Part shown: in pieces, positions 53,818 to 61,786 of the stretch
Numbering within the stretch: position 1 is the first letter of the stretch
Layout of the letters: every line of letters starts with the position of its first letter
NCBI GenBank assembly: GCA_963784895.1
Contig: CAWATM010000011.1
Span: 1 to 64,000 of the forward strand
From: Gaiellasilicea sp963784895
GTDB lineage: Bacteria > Actinomycetota > Thermoleophilia > Gaiellales > Gaiellaceae
Reading direction: 5' to 3'
Length of the DNA stretch: 64,000 bases
Position numbers and translations under genes: made by a program
The notes under the pieces: model-generated
What the model was told of the DNA's origin: nothing
Databases searched by the model: none
The model's input: only the letters and a program-made list of their open reading frames with translations

Positions 53818-55810
53818 TCACGACGAAGGGCCGGCCATGTGCCGGCCCTTCGTGCTTCGCAGGTACTCCTGTCGGTTGAGAGGATCCGCCGTCAGCCGCC
53901 GTCGGGTCGGCGGAGCGCCGCCGACCGCCCTGTAGCCGCCGAAGGAGGACTCGAGCACACCCTCGCCACCTGTCAGTCCCGGCAGCTGCCACTGGAGGTC
54001 TCGAACTCGGGCTGCCGGCAACGCTGTCTCGATCGTGGCGAGTCGCCCCTGCAGCGACGGCAGCTGCAGGACGGCTCCGAGCCGCGCAACCACGGTCGTG
54101 ACGGCGCCCACCGTCTCTGCGGGCACCTCCAGGGTGACGCGCACGATCGGCTCGCAGACCCGCGTCTTCGCACGCTCGAGCGCGCGCATGAGCACCAGTG
54201 CCGTGAGCTTTCGGAAGTCGGCCGCCGTGCTGGACGGCGCGGCGTAGCCGCTGTCGGTCATCGTGACCGTGCAGTCGGTGACCTGCCAGCCGAAGAGACC
54301 TTCCCGCAGCGCTTGGCGGACGTAGTCGGCCATGAGAGCCTTGAAGTTCTCGGCGCTCTTGTAGATGTAGAGCGGCACCGACCGAGGGCCGATCTCCAGT
54401 CTGAACTCGACGCCGGAATCGGCTGGCGCGGGGTCGATGCGCAGCCCCACAGTGGCGAGGAACGGGTTCGACGGTTCCCGAATCCCCTCCACAGCAGCGC
54501 CCGAACCGGCAGGCCGTTCGATGCAGATCGTCGTCGTCTCGCGAAAGCCGACATCGATCCCGAAGTCGGACGCCAGCGTCGCTTCGATCACCTCTTTCTG
54601 CACCTCGCCGTACAGCGACACGGAGATCTCGCGCCGGCTGTCGTCCTGGCGCACGTTGATGAGCGGGTCCTGCTCCGCGAGCTCGTTGAGCGCCACCCGA
54701 AGCCGACCCTTGTCGTTCGGGTTGCGCGGCACGACGACGGCCTGGAGCGTCGGCGGCGCGAAGTGGTGCGCCGCTGTGAGCCGCTGCGTGCCGATCGTGT
54801 CGCCGATCTGGATCTCCCCGAGGCCCGACAGCTTTCCGATCTCGCCGGCGGCGATGGAATCGCGAGCTTCGGCGGCCCCCTGCGCGAAAACGCTGATCGC
54901 CGTCACCTTGCCCTCGCCGCACCGGCCGAACTGCACCCGGTCACGCGTGCCCACCGTTCCGGAGAACATGCGCACGTACGCGCTTCGCGCGCCGGCGGGG
55001 TGACGTTCGATCTTGAAGACCGTGCCCGACACGTCGCCGTCGGGATCGCCTGCAGCGGGCGGCAGCAACTCTGCGATACCGCTCATCAGCGCATCGATGC
55101 CCGCCCCGGTGATGGCCGAGCCGAGGAAGACCGGATGCACGTGCGCGCGCTTCGTCTGCGCAGCGAGCGTCCGGCGGAGCCGGCGGTACGAGAGACGGCC
55201 GTCGTCGTCGACATATCCCGCCAGGATCTGGTCGTCGCGCTCGGCGAGCACTTCGGCCAGCCTCGCGCGAAAACCGGCATCGCCCGGCGCCCCACGTCGA
55301 GAACTCGGCCGCCGGTGTCCCGAGTCCGTCTGAGCATCCGACCCGAACGATCGCAGGGGTCAGTCGCTCCGAGATCGCTTGCAGGACGCGATCGTCGCTC
55401 GCGCCGGGACGGTCGATCTTGTTCACGAAGATCAGCGTGGGCACTCGCAGCCGCTGCAGCGCGCGCATGAGCAACGGCGTCTGCGACTGCACTCCCTCGA
55501 CCGCAGAGATCACCAGCACTGCCCCGTCGAGCACGCTCAACACCCGCTCCACCTCGGCGATGAAGTCCGGATGGCCGGGCGTGTCGACCAAGTTGACGGC
55601 GACGTCGTCGATCTCGAACGACGTCACGGCGGACTTGATCGTGATCCCGCGCTGTTGTTCCAGCGCCAGCGAGTCGGTCTGGGTCGTGCCGGCGTCGACG
55701 CTCCCGACCTCGTCGATGACGCCGGCGGCGTAGAGCAGCCGCTCCGTGAGTGTCGTCTTACCGGCGTCTACATGCGCCAGGATCCCCAAGTTCAACGTGT
55801 TCCGCGCCAC
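53818..55810 (-). CDS. TetM/OtrA-type ribosomal protection GTPase (EF-G-like), one frameshift
   Basis: A GTPase that releases tetracycline from ribosomes, or a related elongation-factor-G paralogue. G motifs: NLGILAHVDAGKTTLTERLL (G1), EQQRGITIKSA (G2), LVDTPGHPDFIAEVERVL (G3), FVNKIDRPG (G4). Domain II and the GxxDxxxxx region, then FAPPTLQAVVVPRNPNDKGR. One extra base near 55,260-55,320 splits the gene; the length is 1 mod 3. GTG at 55810 has GGAGG upstream. The last codons run through the groL terminator hairpin at 53823-53853. Resistance is likely but untested; it is alone, with no transfer gene near it. Confidence 0.85.
53823..53853 (+). terminator. Terminator hairpin of groESL
   Basis: A 13-base perfect stem (53823-53835 with 53841-53853) and a 5-base loop lie 26 bases after groL. 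The same DNA is the 3' end of the convergent tet-like gene. No long T tract is present. Confidence 0.65.
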
Positions 55811-55914
55811 GGTTCATACCCTCCGAATGGGTCGCAAAGCCCTTATCGATGGACATGAACGCTTGGCGCATCTCCGCTCCTTGGTCGATCGGCGCGTCTC
55901 TGGGACGCCGGCCA

Positions 55915-55942
55915 ATCATACTGCCTCGCGTCCGTTCCTCAA
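55915..55942 (-). promoter_or_regulatory. Promoter of the tet-like gene
   Basis: TTGAGG (55942-55937) and TATGAT (55920-55915) are 16 bases apart on the minus strand. Transcription would begin near 55,908, leaving a leader of about 97 nt with several short open frames that overlap the GTG at 55810. A peptide-coupled control of translation is possible. Confidence 0.55.
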
Positions 55943-55946
55943 TAAG

Positions 55947-55974
55947 AGAAGACCCGGTGGGGGCCGGGTCTTCT
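55947..55974 (-). terminator. Terminator hairpin downstream of the sulfite-oxidase-like gene
   Basis: An 11-base perfect stem (55947-55957 with 55964-55974), 6-base loop and, on the minus strand, a T-rich CTTATT tail. It is about 90 bases after the stop of the sulfite-oxidase-like gene and lies just upstream of the tet-like promoter, so it insulates the two. The rest of 55811-56065 holds the promoter and leader only. Confidence 0.65.
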
Positions 55975-56065
55975 GAGGGTGAAACTAGGGGAGGTGGGTA
56001 GCCCAGGTATCGGCCGACCGGCCCTCGGCTCGAGCCCCTCGAACGAGTGATCTGCCTCAAGGCAC

Positions 56066-56689
56066 TCAGAACTGGTACCGCTCTTCGCGGAACGGGTCGG
56101 CGTCGTTGTGGTAGCCGTAGCGTTCCCAAAAGCCGGGCTTGTCGCTCGCCGAGAGCTCGATCCCGCGTAGCCACTTGGCGCTCTTCCAGAAGTACTTGCC
56201 CGGGATCACGAGCCGAAGTGGGGAGCCGTGCTCGGCGGCGAGAGGCTCGCCGTTGGCGTGTGTCGCGAGCAACGCGCGCTCGTCGCGGAGGAACGAGATC
56301 GGCACGTTCGCGGTGAAGCCCTGCTCGGCGTGCGCGATCGCGAAGCGCGCGCTCGGCTTCGGGCGGACAAGAGCCTCCACCTCGCGCCAGTGGACTCCCT
56401 CGAACGTCATGTCGAACTTCGACCAGCGCGTGACGCAGTGGATGTCCTGTGTGTGCTCCGTCCGTGGCAGCGCGTTCAGCTCGTCCCAGGAGAGCGACGC
56501 CGGGCTCTCGACCTCGCCCGTGACCTCGAACGTCCAGGTCGAGAGATCGGTCGACGGCACCGAGCCGGCGTGGAGCACGGGCCACTTCTCGGTCAGGTAC
56601 TGCCCGGGCGGGAGCCGGACCGGGTCGTACCCCGCGTCGATCACCTTCTTTTCCGCCTTCGACCGGAACACCGTCTCTACAGTAATCAT
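56066..56689 (-). CDS. Sulfite-oxidase-like molybdopterin oxidoreductase (YedY/MsrP-like)
   Basis: A 207-residue Moco domain protein. The molybdenum-ligand cysteine is in TQDIHCVTRWSKF, with SLSWDELNALPRTEHTQDIH before it; the later block is PLRLVIPGKYFWKSAKWLRG. Start MITVETVFRSKAEKK at ATG 56689. No signal peptide is visible, so it is probably cytoplasmic or uses a partner. The substrate (sulfite, methionine sulfoxide or other) is unknown. It is divergent from the YgfZ gene with only 2 bases between starts. Confidence 0.85.
   Translation of the reverse strand: MITVETVFRSKAEKKVIDAGYDPVRLPPGQYLTEKWPVLHAGSVPSTDLSTWTFEVTGEVESPASLSWDELNALPRTEHTQDIHCVTRWSKFDMTFEGVHWREVEALVRPKPSARFAIAHAEQGFTANVPISFLRDERALLATHANGEPLAAEHGSPLRLVIPGKYFWKSAKWLRGIELSASDKPGFWERYGYHNDADPFREERYQF
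56678..56683 (+). promoter_or_regulatory. -10 box (TACAGT) for leaderless ygfZ-like gene
   Basis: TACAGT ends 8 nt before ATG 56692 and lies inside the first codons of the divergent sulfite-oxidase-like gene. Confidence 0.4.
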
Positions 56690-56691
56690 CG

Positions 56692-57432
56692 ATGCGCGCC
56701 GCGTTACGCCCACGCTCCTTCGTCCGGGTCTCCGGCCCCGATGCCGAGGGCTATCTCGACCGGATGGTCTCGAACGACGTCGCCGCGCTCGGCCCGGGCG
56801 AGGCGTGCGAGGCGCTGCTGTTGACGCCGAAGGCGCGCGTGATCGCACCGCTCGTCGTCCTGCGCCGCGGGCACGAGGACTTCCTGCTCCTGACCGAGCC
56901 CGGGCTCGGCGAGCGCGTGCGGGCCGAGCTCGTTCGCACTCGGTTCGCGGCGAAGGCCGAGATCGAGCCTGAGGAGCACACGTCCCACGTCGTCTTCGGC
57001 GGCGCGGGCATTCCGACGGGCGACTACGGCGAGCCCGCCGCCGAAGTGCTCGACGCAGGGCTCGCGCCGACGGTGACGGCGGACGAGCTGGAGCTGCTCC
57101 GCATCCGCGCCGGGACGCCGGCGTGGGGGAAGGAGATCGACGACCGGGTCCTCCCTGCCGAGGCGGGCCTGACCGACCGCGCAGTCAGCTTCACGAAAGG
57201 GTGCTATCCGGGCCAGGAGCCGATCGCGCGCCTGCACTATCGCGGCCACGCGAACCGCGGCCTGCGCGTGCTCGAGCTCGCAGAGCTGCCGGCGCCCGAG
57301 ACCGAGCTCGTCTACGAGGGCAAGGCGGTCGGCCGGATCACGAGCGCTGCCCGCGACGGCGACCGCGTGGTCGCGCTCGCCTACGTCCGGCGAGAAGTCC
57401 CCGAGGGGGCAGAGCTCGACCTCGCGTCCTAG
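56692..57432 (+). CDS. YgfZ/GcvT-like folate-binding protein
   Basis: A 246-residue protein of the T-protein fold, related to YgfZ/IBA57, which helps maturation or repair of certain Fe-S enzymes with folate. The YgfZ signature is KGCYPGQEPIARLHYRG (KGCYTGQE in others). Other parts: SFVRVSGPDAEGYLDRMVSN and LLLTPKARVIAPLVVLRRG. ATG at 56692 is leaderless by prediction. It may share function with Fe-S or Moco enzymes nearby, by inference. Confidence 0.85.
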   Translation: MRAALRPRSFVRVSGPDAEGYLDRMVSNDVAALGPGEACEALLLTPKARVIAPLVVLRRGHEDFLLLTEPGLGERVRAELVRTRFAAKAEIEPEEHTSHVVFGGAGIPTGDYGEPAAEVLDAGLAPTVTADELELLRIRAGTPAWGKEIDDRVLPAEAGLTDRAVSFTKGCYPGQEPIARLHYRGHANRGLRVLELAELPAPETELVYEGKAVGRITSAARDGDRVVALAYVRREVPEGAELDLAS

Positions 57433-57489
57433 CCCCTCGCTGCCGATACATGGCGCGATGGCCCGCCGCCCAACTCGACGCAAGGTGTT

Positions 57490-57969
57490 GTGAACGCCGC
57501 ACGCACAGGTGTCGTCGGCACCGCCGTCGCGGCGTTCGCGTTCTTCGACAGCGTCCTGCTCGGGGCGCCGATCGCGCTGCTCGCGGCTTCCTTCCGGCCC
57601 TCGCTTGTCTACGCGGTCGCCACGGTCGTCGTCGTCCTGCTTGTGATCGGCAGTTGTCGCTGGATCGATCGACACTGGGACGACTGGTTCTCCGGCAACG
57701 GCACCCGGATCGAGCATCGGCTCGAGTCGATGCGGGCGAGCCGTCTGCTCGCCCACCCCGTGGCGTGGCTTCAGCGTGGCTCGGACCGCTCGTACGCCTT
57801 CGCCGCCGCGGTGGCCAATCCGATCCTCGTCGCGGCCCTCGCTCGCGTCATCGTCGGCACGCCGGTCGGAGAGCGCAGGGTCGTGCTTGGGGCGGTGGCC
57901 TACGCGATCCCATACGTTGCGATGTGGTCGATCGTGGGCTGGGCGTTCGCCGGCACCTTCGGCGGCTAG
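57490..57969 (+). CDS. Small integral membrane protein of unknown function
   Basis: A 159-residue protein with three or four hydrophobic segments: VGTAVAAFAFFDSVLLGAPI, VYAVATVVVVLLVIGSCRW, AFAAAVANPILVAALARVIV and AVAYAIPYVAMWSIVGWAF. A basic loop (RHWDDWFSGNGTRIEHRLES) lies between the second and third segments. GTG at 57490 is the start; no clear ribosome site. No family recognised. Confidence 0.6.
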   Translation: MNAARTGVVGTAVAAFAFFDSVLLGAPIALLAASFRPSLVYAVATVVVVLLVIGSCRWIDRHWDDWFSGNGTRIEHRLESMRASRLLAHPVAWLQRGSDRSYAFAAAVANPILVAALARVIVGTPVGERRVVLGAVAYAIPYVAMWSIVGWAFAGTFGG

Positions 57970-58049
57970 ACCTTCGCCACGGATCCTCGAGTCGAACGTC
58001 GCAATGACGAGCGCGACATCCCACCCGAGGGCAGCATGGCGACGTGTGC

Positions 58050-58128
58050 CGCGACACCCGGACTTGCAGCCGGCGCCCTGAAGTCGTTGTAGAGCACCGG
58101 TGTCCTAGGCCGTTAGACCCGAACGGGT
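58050..58128 (-). other. tRNA-Glu-like remnant
   Basis: Read on the minus strand, 58097-58118 matches the D arm and the start of the anticodon arm usual in bacterial tRNA-Glu (GTCTAACGGCCTAGGACACC). Further on, 58055-58073 resembles a T arm with TGCAAGT. The anticodon stem does not close, and the acceptor does not pair, so this is not a working tRNA. A flanking GACCCG-AA-CGGGTC palindrome is at 58116-58129. The 198-base gap otherwise holds no gene. Confidence 0.45.
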
Positions 58129-58153
58129 CATCGACACTCGTGAGACCGCCATC

Positions 58154-58159
58154 TACCTT
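58154..58159 (+). promoter_or_regulatory. -10 box (TACCTT) for leaderless nuclease gene
   Basis: TACCTT ends 8 nt before ATG 58168. Confidence 0.4.
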
Positions 58160-58167
58160 CCTCGCAA

Positions 58168-58872
58168 ATGCGATCCCTGCGGACAACTCTGGTCGCCTCG
58201 GTGGCCGCTGCTCTCGTCGTGATCGGGCCAGCGTCGGCGGCACCATCGACGCCTGCCGCCACCGCTGGCGCATTCACCTACCGCGGAACCGTCACGCGCG
58301 TCGTCGACGGCGACACGATCGACGTCCGCCTGACGAGCGGGAAGCGCGAGAGGGTTCGCCTGATCGGAATCGATACGCCCGAAAGCGGCGCCTGCCATGC
58401 CTCAACCGCGTCCGCTCGAGCCCGTCAGCTCGCACTCTTGAAAGCGGTTGTGCTGAAGGGCGACCCGACGCAGGACACACGCGACCGCTATGGCCGGCTG
58501 CTCGCGTACGTGTGGCTGCCCGGCGGCAAGGATCTCGGCTATCAGCTGATCGCAAGCGGCCACGCGAAGATGTACGTGTACCGGACGTCGTTCCAGCGCC
58601 TATCGGCGTACCGAAACGCCGAGGCTGCGGCGAAGAGCGCCGCGAGAGGACAGTGGTCTGCCTGCGGCGCACCAACAACCCCCGTGACGCCGCCACCGAC
58701 TACTTCTCCGCCGCCGTCGAACAACTGCCACTCGTCGTACTCGCCCTGCCTGCCGATCGTCGCGGACCTTGATTGCGCGGACATCAGAGCGATGGGGGTT
58801 GCGCCGGTCCAAGTGCACGGATCAGATCCGTATCGGCTCGACGGCGACAACGACGGGTTTGGCTGCGAGTGA
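58168..58872 (+). CDS. Secreted thermonuclease-like protein with excalibur domain
   Basis: A 234-residue exported nuclease. Signal peptide: TTLVASVAAALVVIGPASAA. The SNase-type core (residues about 38-165): VVDGDTIDVRL, RVRLIGIDTPE, DRYGRLLAYVWLP and YQLIASGHAKMY. The catalytic Arg in RVRLIGIDTPE, a second in DRYGRLL and a Glu are visible. A linker rich in P and T (TPPPTTSPPPS) is followed by the excalibur motif DGDNDGFGCE at the end, a probable calcium-binding site. It lies in a region with the tRNA-Glu remnant. Confidence 0.88.
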   Translation: MRSLRTTLVASVAAALVVIGPASAAPSTPAATAGAFTYRGTVTRVVDGDTIDVRLTSGKRERVRLIGIDTPESGACHASTASARARQLALLKAVVLKGDPTQDTRDRYGRLLAYVWLPGGKDLGYQLIASGHAKMYVYRTSFQRLSAYRNAEAAAKSAARGQWSACGAPTTPVTPPPTTSPPPSNNCHSSYSPCLPIVADLDCADIRAMGVAPVQVHGSDPYRLDGDNDGFGCE

Positions 58873-59134
58873 CGCGCACACGATTCCTGAGTGTCCTGCT
58901 CGAGCGTGCGCTGCCGACGGGGTCGACTGAAGTCTTCTTCCTGGCTGGCCCGCCCGCTACCACACGACGGTCACCCAACCCAGTCCAGCACGCCGCCGTA
59001 CTTGCGGACATCCGGCGCCAGCCTCGGCGCGCGAACCACGCTATCGCCGTCTTGGGCGTCGATGCCTGAGGCCGCAACCGTCCGAGACGGCCTCGGTGTC
59101 GGTGAAGCGACCGCGATGCAGGCAGTTCCGAGAA

Positions 59135-59207
59135 TGCGCCCGGCAAGATTCGAACTTGCGACCTCTGCCTCCGCAGGGCAGCGCTCTATCCCCTGAGCTA
59201 CGGGCGC
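59135..59207 (-). tRNA. tRNA-Arg (GCG)
   Basis: A complete 73-nt cloverleaf on the minus strand. The acceptor GCGCCCG pairs with CGGGCGC, the D arm is GCTC...GAGC with the usual GGATA, the anticodon stem CTGCC/GGCAG encloses CTGCGGA, which gives anticodon GCG (reads CGC), the T loop is TTCGAAT and the discriminator is A. Most bacteria read CGC with an inosine-modified ACG anticodon instead. The 262 bases to the nuclease gene hold no convincing gene. Confidence 0.9.
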
Positions 59208-59272
59208 CCGGAGACGGCCTAGTGTAGCGGCCTCTCAGTAGGAGAGCTCCCTCGCGGGGCGAACTGCTCGAC

Positions 59273-59797
59273 GTGGCCTCGGTGCCGGATCTGCTGACGC
59301 TCAAGCGTCACCGCGACCTCGTCGGTCGCGAGCGCCGGCCGTACATCCGCTGGTTCCTGCTCACGCTGATCGGGCTCGTGCTGCTGCTCGGGCTCGCGAA
59401 CGTGTTCGGGCAGAAGCCGCACACGGATACGGCCACTGGGGACGGTGTCGAGCTCGAGGTCTACTCGCCCGAGCACCTCCGCAGCGGGCTCTTCTTCATG
59501 TCGCGCTTCACGATCCGGGCCGAGCGCGAGCTCGAGGCGGCGACGCTGCTGCTCGACCCCGGCTGGCTCGAGGGGATCACGCTGAACACACTCGTTCCCT
59601 CGCCCGTCGGAGAAGCCAACCGCGACGGGAAGATCGCGTTCGATCTCGGCCGCGTCCGCGCAGGCACCGAGCACGTCTTCTTCCTCCACTTCCAGGTCAA
59701 CCCGACCGAAACCGGTCGGCGGCCGCAGGACGTCGAGCTGCTCGACGGCGAGACGCCGCTCCTCACCATCGACCGCACGGTGACCATCTTCCCCTGA
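59273..59797 (+). CDS. Membrane-anchored protein of unknown function
   Basis: A 174-residue protein with a single N-terminal anchor (IRWFLLTLIGLVLLLGLANVF) and an extracytoplasmic beta-sandwich-like part: VELEVYSPEHLRSGLFFMSR, ELEAATLLLDPGWLEGITLN and FDLGRVRAGTEHVFFLHFQV. It overlaps the YetF gene start by 3 bases (TGATG-type), so the two are coupled. GTG at 59273. Function unknown; it may be an accessory of the membrane protein that follows. Confidence 0.65.
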   Translation: MASVPDLLTLKRHRDLVGRERRPYIRWFLLTLIGLVLLLGLANVFGQKPHTDTATGDGVELEVYSPEHLRSGLFFMSRFTIRAERELEAATLLLDPGWLEGITLNTLVPSPVGEANRDGKIAFDLGRVRAGTEHVFFLHFQVNPTETGRRPQDVELLDGETPLLTIDRTVTIFP

Positions 59798-60246
59798 TGG
59801 ACCTCGTCATCCGCGCAGCCGTCGCGTTCGCCTTCGTCTACCTGATCACGCGCGTGATCGGCCGCCGCGAGCTTTCCTCGCTGCAGCCGTTCGACCTGAT
59901 CCTGCTCGTGATGATCGGCGACCTCGTCCAGCAGGGCGTGACGCAGAACGACTTCTCCGTCACCGGCGCGATTCTCGTCGGCGGCACGATCGCGCTGCTC
60001 ACCGTCGCCGTCTCCTATCTCAGCTTCCGGTTCCCGCGACTCCGGCCGGCGCTCGAAGGCGAGCCGGTGATCGTCGTCGAGGACGGGAAGCCGATCGAGC
60101 GCAACCTCCGCCGCAACCGGATCACCCTCGAGGAGCTCGCGGCCGCGGCCCGCCAGAGCCAGCTCGGCTCGATCGAGGACGTCCGCTGGGGCGTGCTCGA
60201 GACCAACGGGCAGATCAGCTTCATCCCCAAGACCGAGTCTGGGTGA
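59797..60246 (+). CDS. YetF/DUF421-family membrane protein
   Basis: A 149-residue protein with three N-terminal spans (AFAFVYLITRVIGRRELSSL, PFDLILLVMIGDLVQQGVTQ, LVGGTIALLTVAVSYLSFRF) and a soluble C-terminal part with VIVVEDGKPIERNLRRNRIT and GVLETNGQISFIPK, which match YetF proteins. ATG at 59797. The physiological role is unclear in most bacteria. It ends immediately before the ornithine-cyclodeaminase family gene. Confidence 0.88.
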   Translation: MDLVIRAAVAFAFVYLITRVIGRRELSSLQPFDLILLVMIGDLVQQGVTQNDFSVTGAILVGGTIALLTVAVSYLSFRFPRLRPALEGEPVIVVEDGKPIERNLRRNRITLEELAAAARQSQLGSIEDVRWGVLETNGQISFIPKTESG

Positions 60247-61176
60247 GTGCCGCTCTATCTGACCGAGCGCGACGTCGAGAGCCTGATCTCGCCGGGCGAG
60301 ACGGTTCCCGTGCTGGAGGCGTGCTTCCTTCGCATGGCGGCGGGCGCCGTCGAGAACGTGCCGCGGCGGCGGCTGGAGCTCGACGACGGCAGCTTCGCGG
60401 TCATGTCCGCCGTCGATCCGGAGCTCGGCTATGCCGGCGTCAAGGCCTACACCGCTACAGCAGGAAGGGCCGTCTTCGTGGTCTCGCTCTTCGACCTTCG
60501 GACGGGCGACCTCGCGGCTGTCATCGAAGCCGACGCGGCCGGCCAACGCCGAACCGGTGCAGCGAGCGGCGTCGCGGCAAAGCAGCTCGCGCGGCGTGGC
60601 GCGGCGACGCTGGGCGTGATCGGCTGCGGTTGGCAGGCCGAGTCGCAGGTCGAGGCGATCCGCGCCGCGCTGCCGTCGGTCGAGCGGGTGGTCGCCTACT
60701 GCCGGACCCCCGCGCGCCTGCAGGCGTTCTGCGCGCGCGTCGGCGCCGAGCCGGCCGAGTCGCATGCCGATGCCGCGGCGCAGGACGTCGTCGTCACGAT
60801 CACGACCTCCCGCGACCCGGTTCTCCGCGGCGAGTGGCTGCGCGAAGGCGCGCTCGTTTGTGCCGCCGGCGCGAACCACCCGAGCAAGCGCGAGCTCGAC
60901 AACGTCGTCCTCGAGCGCGCGCGCTTCGTCTGCTGCGACTCGACGGAGAACGCGAGGCTCGAGTCGGGCGACCTGATCGAGCCGGTCGCGGCCGGCGTGC
61001 TCGACTGGCTCGAGGTGCATGAGCTCCACGACGTCGTCGCGGGCAACGTCCCCGGCCGCGAGTCGGACGCAGACATCGTCGTCTTCAAGTCGAACGGGCT
61101 CGCCGTCTGGGACGTCGCGATCGCCGTGGAGCTGGTGCGCCGCGCGCGGGAGCGCGGCGTCGGGACGACCGTCTAG
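60247..61176 (+). CDS. Ornithine cyclodeaminase/mu-crystallin family NAD(P)-dependent protein
   Basis: A 309-residue NAD(P)-binding protein. N-terminal LYLTERDVESLISPGETVPV, substrate-side VKAYTATAGRAVFVVSLFDL and VIEADAAGQRRTGAASGVAA, dinucleotide motif LGVIGCGWQAESQVEAI, then TTSRDPVLRGEWLREGALVC. Members include ornithine cyclodeaminase, alanine dehydrogenases and ketimine reductases; which one applies cannot be read. GTG at 60247 directly follows the YetF stop. Its stop overlaps that of the convergent gene in a CTAG. Confidence 0.85.
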   Translation: MPLYLTERDVESLISPGETVPVLEACFLRMAAGAVENVPRRRLELDDGSFAVMSAVDPELGYAGVKAYTATAGRAVFVVSLFDLRTGDLAAVIEADAAGQRRTGAASGVAAKQLARRGAATLGVIGCGWQAESQVEAIRAALPSVERVVAYCRTPARLQAFCARVGAEPAESHADAAAQDVVVTITTSRDPVLRGEWLREGALVCAAGANHPSKRELDNVVLERARFVCCDSTENARLESGDLIEPVAAGVLDWLEVHELHDVVAGNVPGRESDADIVVFKSNGLAVWDVAIAVELVRRARERGVGTTV

Positions 61177-61415
61177 GTCTGGCCGCTGGCCTGGCGGGCG
61201 TCTGAGATCGTGTCCTTGCCGATCGCCTTGATCACCTCGGGTCTGTCGAGCAGCCGCGCGCGTTGATCCGGGTTGAGCCGGTTCTGCACGTAGCGGTCCT
61301 CGAGGATCTCGGCGAGGTCGCGGCCGCGGTCGTGCTCGCGGATCACGTAGGCGGCGACGCGCTCGTCGGCGGACGAGCGCTGGAAGAGGAACGAGAAGGG
61401 GTTCGGGAACGGCAT
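61173..61415 (-). CDS. Small protein of unknown function
   Basis: An 80-residue basic-and-acidic protein: NPFSFLFQRSSADERVAAYV, IREHDRGRDLAEILEDRYVQ and LLDRPEVIKAIGKDTISDAR. It looks helical and soluble. ATG at 61415 has a TACAAT box 8 nt upstream. No family is recognised. Confidence 0.6.
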   Translation of the reverse strand: MPFPNPFSFLFQRSSADERVAAYVIREHDRGRDLAEILEDRYVQNRLNPDQRARLLDRPEVIKAIGKDTISDARQASGQT

Positions 61416-61423
61416 CGCGGGCG

Positions 61424-61433
61424 ATTGTATCCT
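61424..61433. promoter_or_regulatory. Overlapping divergent -10 boxes
   Basis: ATTGTATCCT carries TACAAT on the minus strand (61429-61424, 8 nt before ATG 61415) and TATCCT on the plus strand (61428-61433, 8 nt before ATG 61442). The two share two bases, so the divergent leaderless genes cannot easily fire at once. Confidence 0.5.
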
Positions 61434-61441
61434 CCCTCTCG

Positions 61442-61786
61442 ATGCGCAGGATCAGCTCCGACGGCAGGTGCGCCGAGCGGACTCTCCAGGGGTTCGACGA
61501 CGCCGGGCGCGAGGAGCGGGTCGTGATCTGGCTCGAGCGCAAGGAAGGCGCGCTCTGGGCGGTCGGCCGCGCCGTCAACCCGCAGCACCGGCCGAGCAGC
61601 GAGCCGCGCGGCGACGACTATCTCTTCGAGGGGCACGAGCTCGGCGATGCGCTCGAGGCGGCGAACGACGCGCTCGAAGACGACGCGCGCGTACTCGAGG
61701 ACGACGGCTCGACCGCTCGGGTCAAGCCGTTCACGCGCAAGGAAGTGCTCCCAGTGCTCGAGCGGTTCTTCTTCGGGAGGCGCTAG
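61442..61786 (+). CDS. Small acidic protein of unknown function
   Basis: A 114-residue protein: RRISSDGRCAERTLQGFDDA, RVVIWLERKEGALWAVGRAV, DYLFEGHELGDALEAANDAL and FTRKEVLPVLERFFFGRR. It looks like a small alpha-beta fold. ATG at 61442 is leaderless by prediction. It overlaps the DtxR-family gene (opposite strand) by 4 bases at the 3' ends. No family recognised. Confidence 0.6.
   Translation: MRRISSDGRCAERTLQGFDDAGREERVVIWLERKEGALWAVGRAVNPQHRPSSEPRGDDYLFEGHELGDALEAANDALEDDARVLEDDGSTARVKPFTRKEVLPVLERFFFGRR

Noticed and set aside
55947..55974. Transcription attenuator of the tet-like gene
   Set aside because: The best promoter lies downstream of the hairpin on the minus strand, so the hairpin is outside the tet transcript and more likely ends the upstream gene.
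58891..59196. Plus-strand open frame ending RPARFELATSASAGQRSIP
   Set aside because: This ending is a well-known false translation across an antisense tRNA; the frame covers tRNA-Arg.
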